Positions 62,287 through 64,000 of a stretch of DNA of 64,000 nucleotides are shown here, one piece after another (the first letter of the stretch is position 1; each line of letters opens with the position of its first letter). This DNA is from Arthrobacter cavernae (GTDB taxonomy: Bacteria > Actinomycetota > Actinomycetes > Actinomycetales > Micrococcaceae): NCBI RefSeq assembly GCF_017368795.1, contig NZ_JAFNLL010000007.1:1-64000 (forward strand), given 5' to 3'. The position numbers were made by a program, and so were the translations under genes. The notes beneath the pieces were generated by a model, which saw nothing but the letters and a program-made list of their open reading frames with translations, did not search any database and was not told the DNA's origin.

Positions 62287-62358
62287 GATATCCCCCCAGT
62301 GGGTTGAGCAGCTTCAAGGAGTGAATGCGATGTCAGAAAGACGTGGTTCAAGAAACGA

Positions 62359-62394
62359 CTGTGCCGCGTCCGCGTAGGTGCGGACGCGGCACAG
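62359..62394 (-). terminator. hairpin between flp and tadE
   Basis: CTGTGCCGCGTCCGC (62359-62373) pairs perfectly with GCGGACGCGGCACAG (62380-62394), loop GTAGGT. It lies downstream of the proximal flp in the direction of transcription and likely reduces read-through, so pilin would be made in excess of assembly proteins. Confidence 0.8.
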
Positions 62395-62425
62395 ATCTTG
62401 GTGCAGAAGCACTGGTTCAGAAGTC

Positions 62426-62626
62426 CTACCAGGTGCCGACGGTGGTGCCCAGATCGTTGAAGAATGTATTCAGGTTTTTGCCGAAGAGGCCGACGCCTCC
62501 CACGATGATGAGGGCAATCAGGCCGACCAGCAGCGAGTATTCAGTTGCCGTCGCCCCTTTTTCGGAGGAGAGCCGGTCCTTGACGCCGGCGATGAACGAA
62601 ATGACAGAGACCATAAGAGATGACAT
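62426..62626 (-). CDS. flp: Flp/Fap-type pilin (proximal copy)
   Basis: A 66-residue prepilin. The site is SEKG|ATATEYSLL with G24 cleaved and Glu at +5, followed by LVGLIALIIVGGVGLFG, the filament helix. ATG 62626 follows GGGAAGGG. It is the first gene of the assembly set and probably the major pilin; the distal copy has a different C-terminus. Confidence 0.92.
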   Translation of the reverse strand: MSSLMVSVISFIAGVKDRLSSEKGATATEYSLLVGLIALIIVGGVGLFGKNLNTFFNDLGTTVGTW

Positions 62627-62899
62627 TGCAAACCCTTCCCAGAAATGTGAATTTGTCGTCGAATTCCGAGTGCCCCATATTTCGTTTAGCGGTTCGGATT
62701 TCGATAGGACAACAATTGCTGTTTCCAGGAACCATAAGCAACACGTAGAAGTACTCGTCTTTTTGTGCCAGGGGAGTACTTGGATGCCCGTTCGCAGGGC
62801 TGCGGGTACTCAGTTTTGGCGCGACTTACTACTTGGAAAGGACAGCATGCTGGGCATTCCGGCTCTGTGTAATGGGCGCGTCAGAACCCCGTGCGAGGC
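62627..62899 (-). promoter_or_regulatory. region between the prepilin peptidase and proximal flp
   Basis: About 270 bp without a gene. It should hold the flp promoter on the minus strand. TTGTCC and CTAAAC around 62692-62714 are candidates but do not fit well. I see no operator or terminator of note. Confidence 0.3.
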
Positions 62900-63553
62900 T
62901 CAGGGAAAGGCCAACAACACGCCCAGGGCTGCGGCGAACATTGCCGGTCCGTGGGCCGTTTCGGCGGGCTTCTCCGCTGATCTCAGGCGCAACATCAGTA
63001 CCGTGAGCACGCCGCCCACCACGAACCCCAGCAGCCCCCCGTATAACACCTGTCCCCAACCCAAGTACCCCAAGTACATTCCGAGTGGAGCCGCGAGCTT
63101 CACATCGCCCATTCCGAGGCTTCGCGGAGAAATTAACCCGAGAATCAGGTAGGCCACGAACAAAATTGCCCCGCCGGCGGCCGCGCGCAGCAGCCCAGGC
63201 CAGTCCGGCGCTATGGCGGCAGCTGCCCCGAGGAGCACGAAACCGGCCGCAAGTAACGCCAAAACCAGGGGATTCGGCAGGAGATGGTGGATGAAATCAA
63301 TTCGGGAAAGCTGGACCGCAAATAATGCAAGGAATAGAAACGCCGGCAATTCGGGGCCCAGTCCAAAGCGCAGCGCAAGCAAGGCAAACAGCAAAGCGGT
63401 GATTACCGCCGTCGTAATCCTGATGCCGGCAGGCGGGAGCCCGCCCAGCCGCGGAAGGATCCTGGCAACCAGGAACTCGGTCAAGGGGCTCAGCAGCATC
63501 CCGAGAAGGCCCACAAGTACAACCAGGTACGGCAGTGCGAGGTCAAGGGTCAC
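62900..63553 (-). CDS. type IV prepilin peptidase (TadV/CpaA, A24 family)
   Basis: A 217-residue polytopic aspartic protease. The catalytic pair is D86 (SRIDFIHHLLPNPL) and D150 (SLGMGDVKLAA), the GxGD signature. It processes Flp, TadE and possibly TadG. It has no cytoplasmic Cys-rich methylase domain, as expected for TadV. GTG start at 63553. Confidence 0.92.
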   Translation of the reverse strand: MTLDLALPYLVVLVGLLGMLLSPLTEFLVARILPRLGGLPPAGIRITTAVITALLFALLALRFGLGPELPAFLFLALFAVQLSRIDFIHHLLPNPLVLALLAAGFVLLGAAAAIAPDWPGLLRAAAGGAILFVAYLILGLISPRSLGMGDVKLAAPLGMYLGYLGWGQVLYGGLLGFVVGGVLTVLMLRLRSAEKPAETAHGPAMFAAALGVLLAFP

Positions 63554-63847
63554 GGAGTCTCCTCAGGTACGGCATCCTTGCAGCCCGGCTGGCAGCCGGT
63601 AACCCATTTTGCCCCAGAGGCCCGTTGGCGGTATCGTTTATAGTCGTTGTGCGTGTCCTATCTCGATGACACATGCCCGCTTGGGGATCCAGTTGCAGGA
63701 TCACTAACTCAGGCGGCATTTTCGAGATTCTGGGATGACTGGTACATGGAGTCCTCACCTCTGCTCCGGTAGCGCATACATAGTAGGTGCACGTCTTATT
63801 GCGTGCCTCCTAAAACATGAACGCCAGAACAAGAACGAGGCAAAACC
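63554..63847. promoter_or_regulatory. divergent region with rplM leader hairpin
   Basis: No gene seen. On the minus side TATAAA (63637-63642, complement) may be a -10 for the peptidase. On the plus side a hairpin at 63784-63812 (TAGG t GCACG pairing with CGTGC ct CCTA, loop TCTTATTG) lies 35 nt before rplM. A leader role is inferred. Confidence 0.35.
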
Positions 63848-64000
63848 GTGCGTACGTACACCCCGAAGCCCGGCGATATCAACCGCCAGTGGCACGTCAT
63901 TGACGCCACCGACGTTGTCCTTGGTCGTCTTGCCAGCCAGACCGCAACACTGCTGCGCGGAAAGCACAAGCCGACCTATGCGTCCCACATGGACATGGGC
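63848..64000 (+). CDS. rplM: 50S ribosomal protein L13 (5' part)
   Basis: The first 51 codons of L13, starting with GTG at 63848 after an ACGAGG-type ribosome binding site. [20 protein letters not shown] and [20 protein letters not shown] match the family N-terminus. The gene runs off the right edge; rpsI would be expected next. Confidence 0.93.
   Translation, partial: MRTYTPKPGDINRQWHVIDATDVVLGRLASQTATLLRGKHKPTYASHMDMG

Overview
The window looks like a chromosomal segment from a high-GC actinobacterium of the order Micrococcales, most likely Arthrobacter or Pseudarthrobacter. The placement is my inference from GC content, frequent GTG/TTG starts, Ala/Glu-rich tails on ribosomal proteins, and protein sequences that read like that group. 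The backbone is the bacterial transcription/translation super-cluster in canonical order: tRNA-Trp, secE-nusG-rplK-rplA, rplJ-rplL, rpoB-rpoC, rpsL-rpsG-fusA-tuf, the S10 operon, the spc operon, secY-adk-map, infA-rpmJ-rpsM-rpsK-rpoA-rplQ-truA, and the first codons of rplM at the right edge.

Region by region. 0.2-4.5 kb is a LiaFSR/PspC-like envelope-stress module: three minus-strand membrane proteins divergent from a PspC-domain histidine kinase and a LuxR-type response regulator. 4.6-5.8 kb is a class I aminotransferase. 6-13 kb holds tRNA-Trp, secE, nusG and the stalk genes, with a pair of tandem two-domain GNAT acetyltransferases between rplA and rplJ, then ybaK and a thiolase on the minus strand. 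14.8-27.2 kb is rpoBC and the str operon. 27.3-33.1 kb separates tuf from the S10 operon and carries a giant membrane protein gene broken by a one-base frameshift, an unlisted 41-aa membrane peptide followed by four in-frame stop-containing 15-bp repeats, and a GH1 beta-glucosidase. 33.5-46.4 kb is S10/spc/secY-adk-map, with an internal terminator and leader between rpsQ and rplN and no rpsN (S14) between rplE and rpsH. 46.6-51.0 kb is an accessory insert with a Ugp-like sugar ABC importer lacking its ATPase gene and an N-terminal-nucleophile (P1/DmpA-type) hydrolase. 51.1-55.3 kb is infA to truA. 55.4-63.6 kb is a complete minus-strand Tad/Flp pilus cluster with an Flp prepilin near each end.

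Most of the window is well-known housekeeping DNA, and I did not find a convincing new defence, mobile or biosynthetic system. The parts that merit a second look are mostly non-coding or architectural: a 12-mer plus 11-mer shared by the rpoB and rpoA leaders, an apparent leaderless truA whose first codons overlap the rplQ terminator, a terminator in the rplJ leader, CCCTGA repeats one helical turn apart in the LiaFSR-like intergenic region, the in-frame stop-codon tandem repeat, and the frameshifted membrane giant. Several hairpins were read by eye and none was folded computationally.
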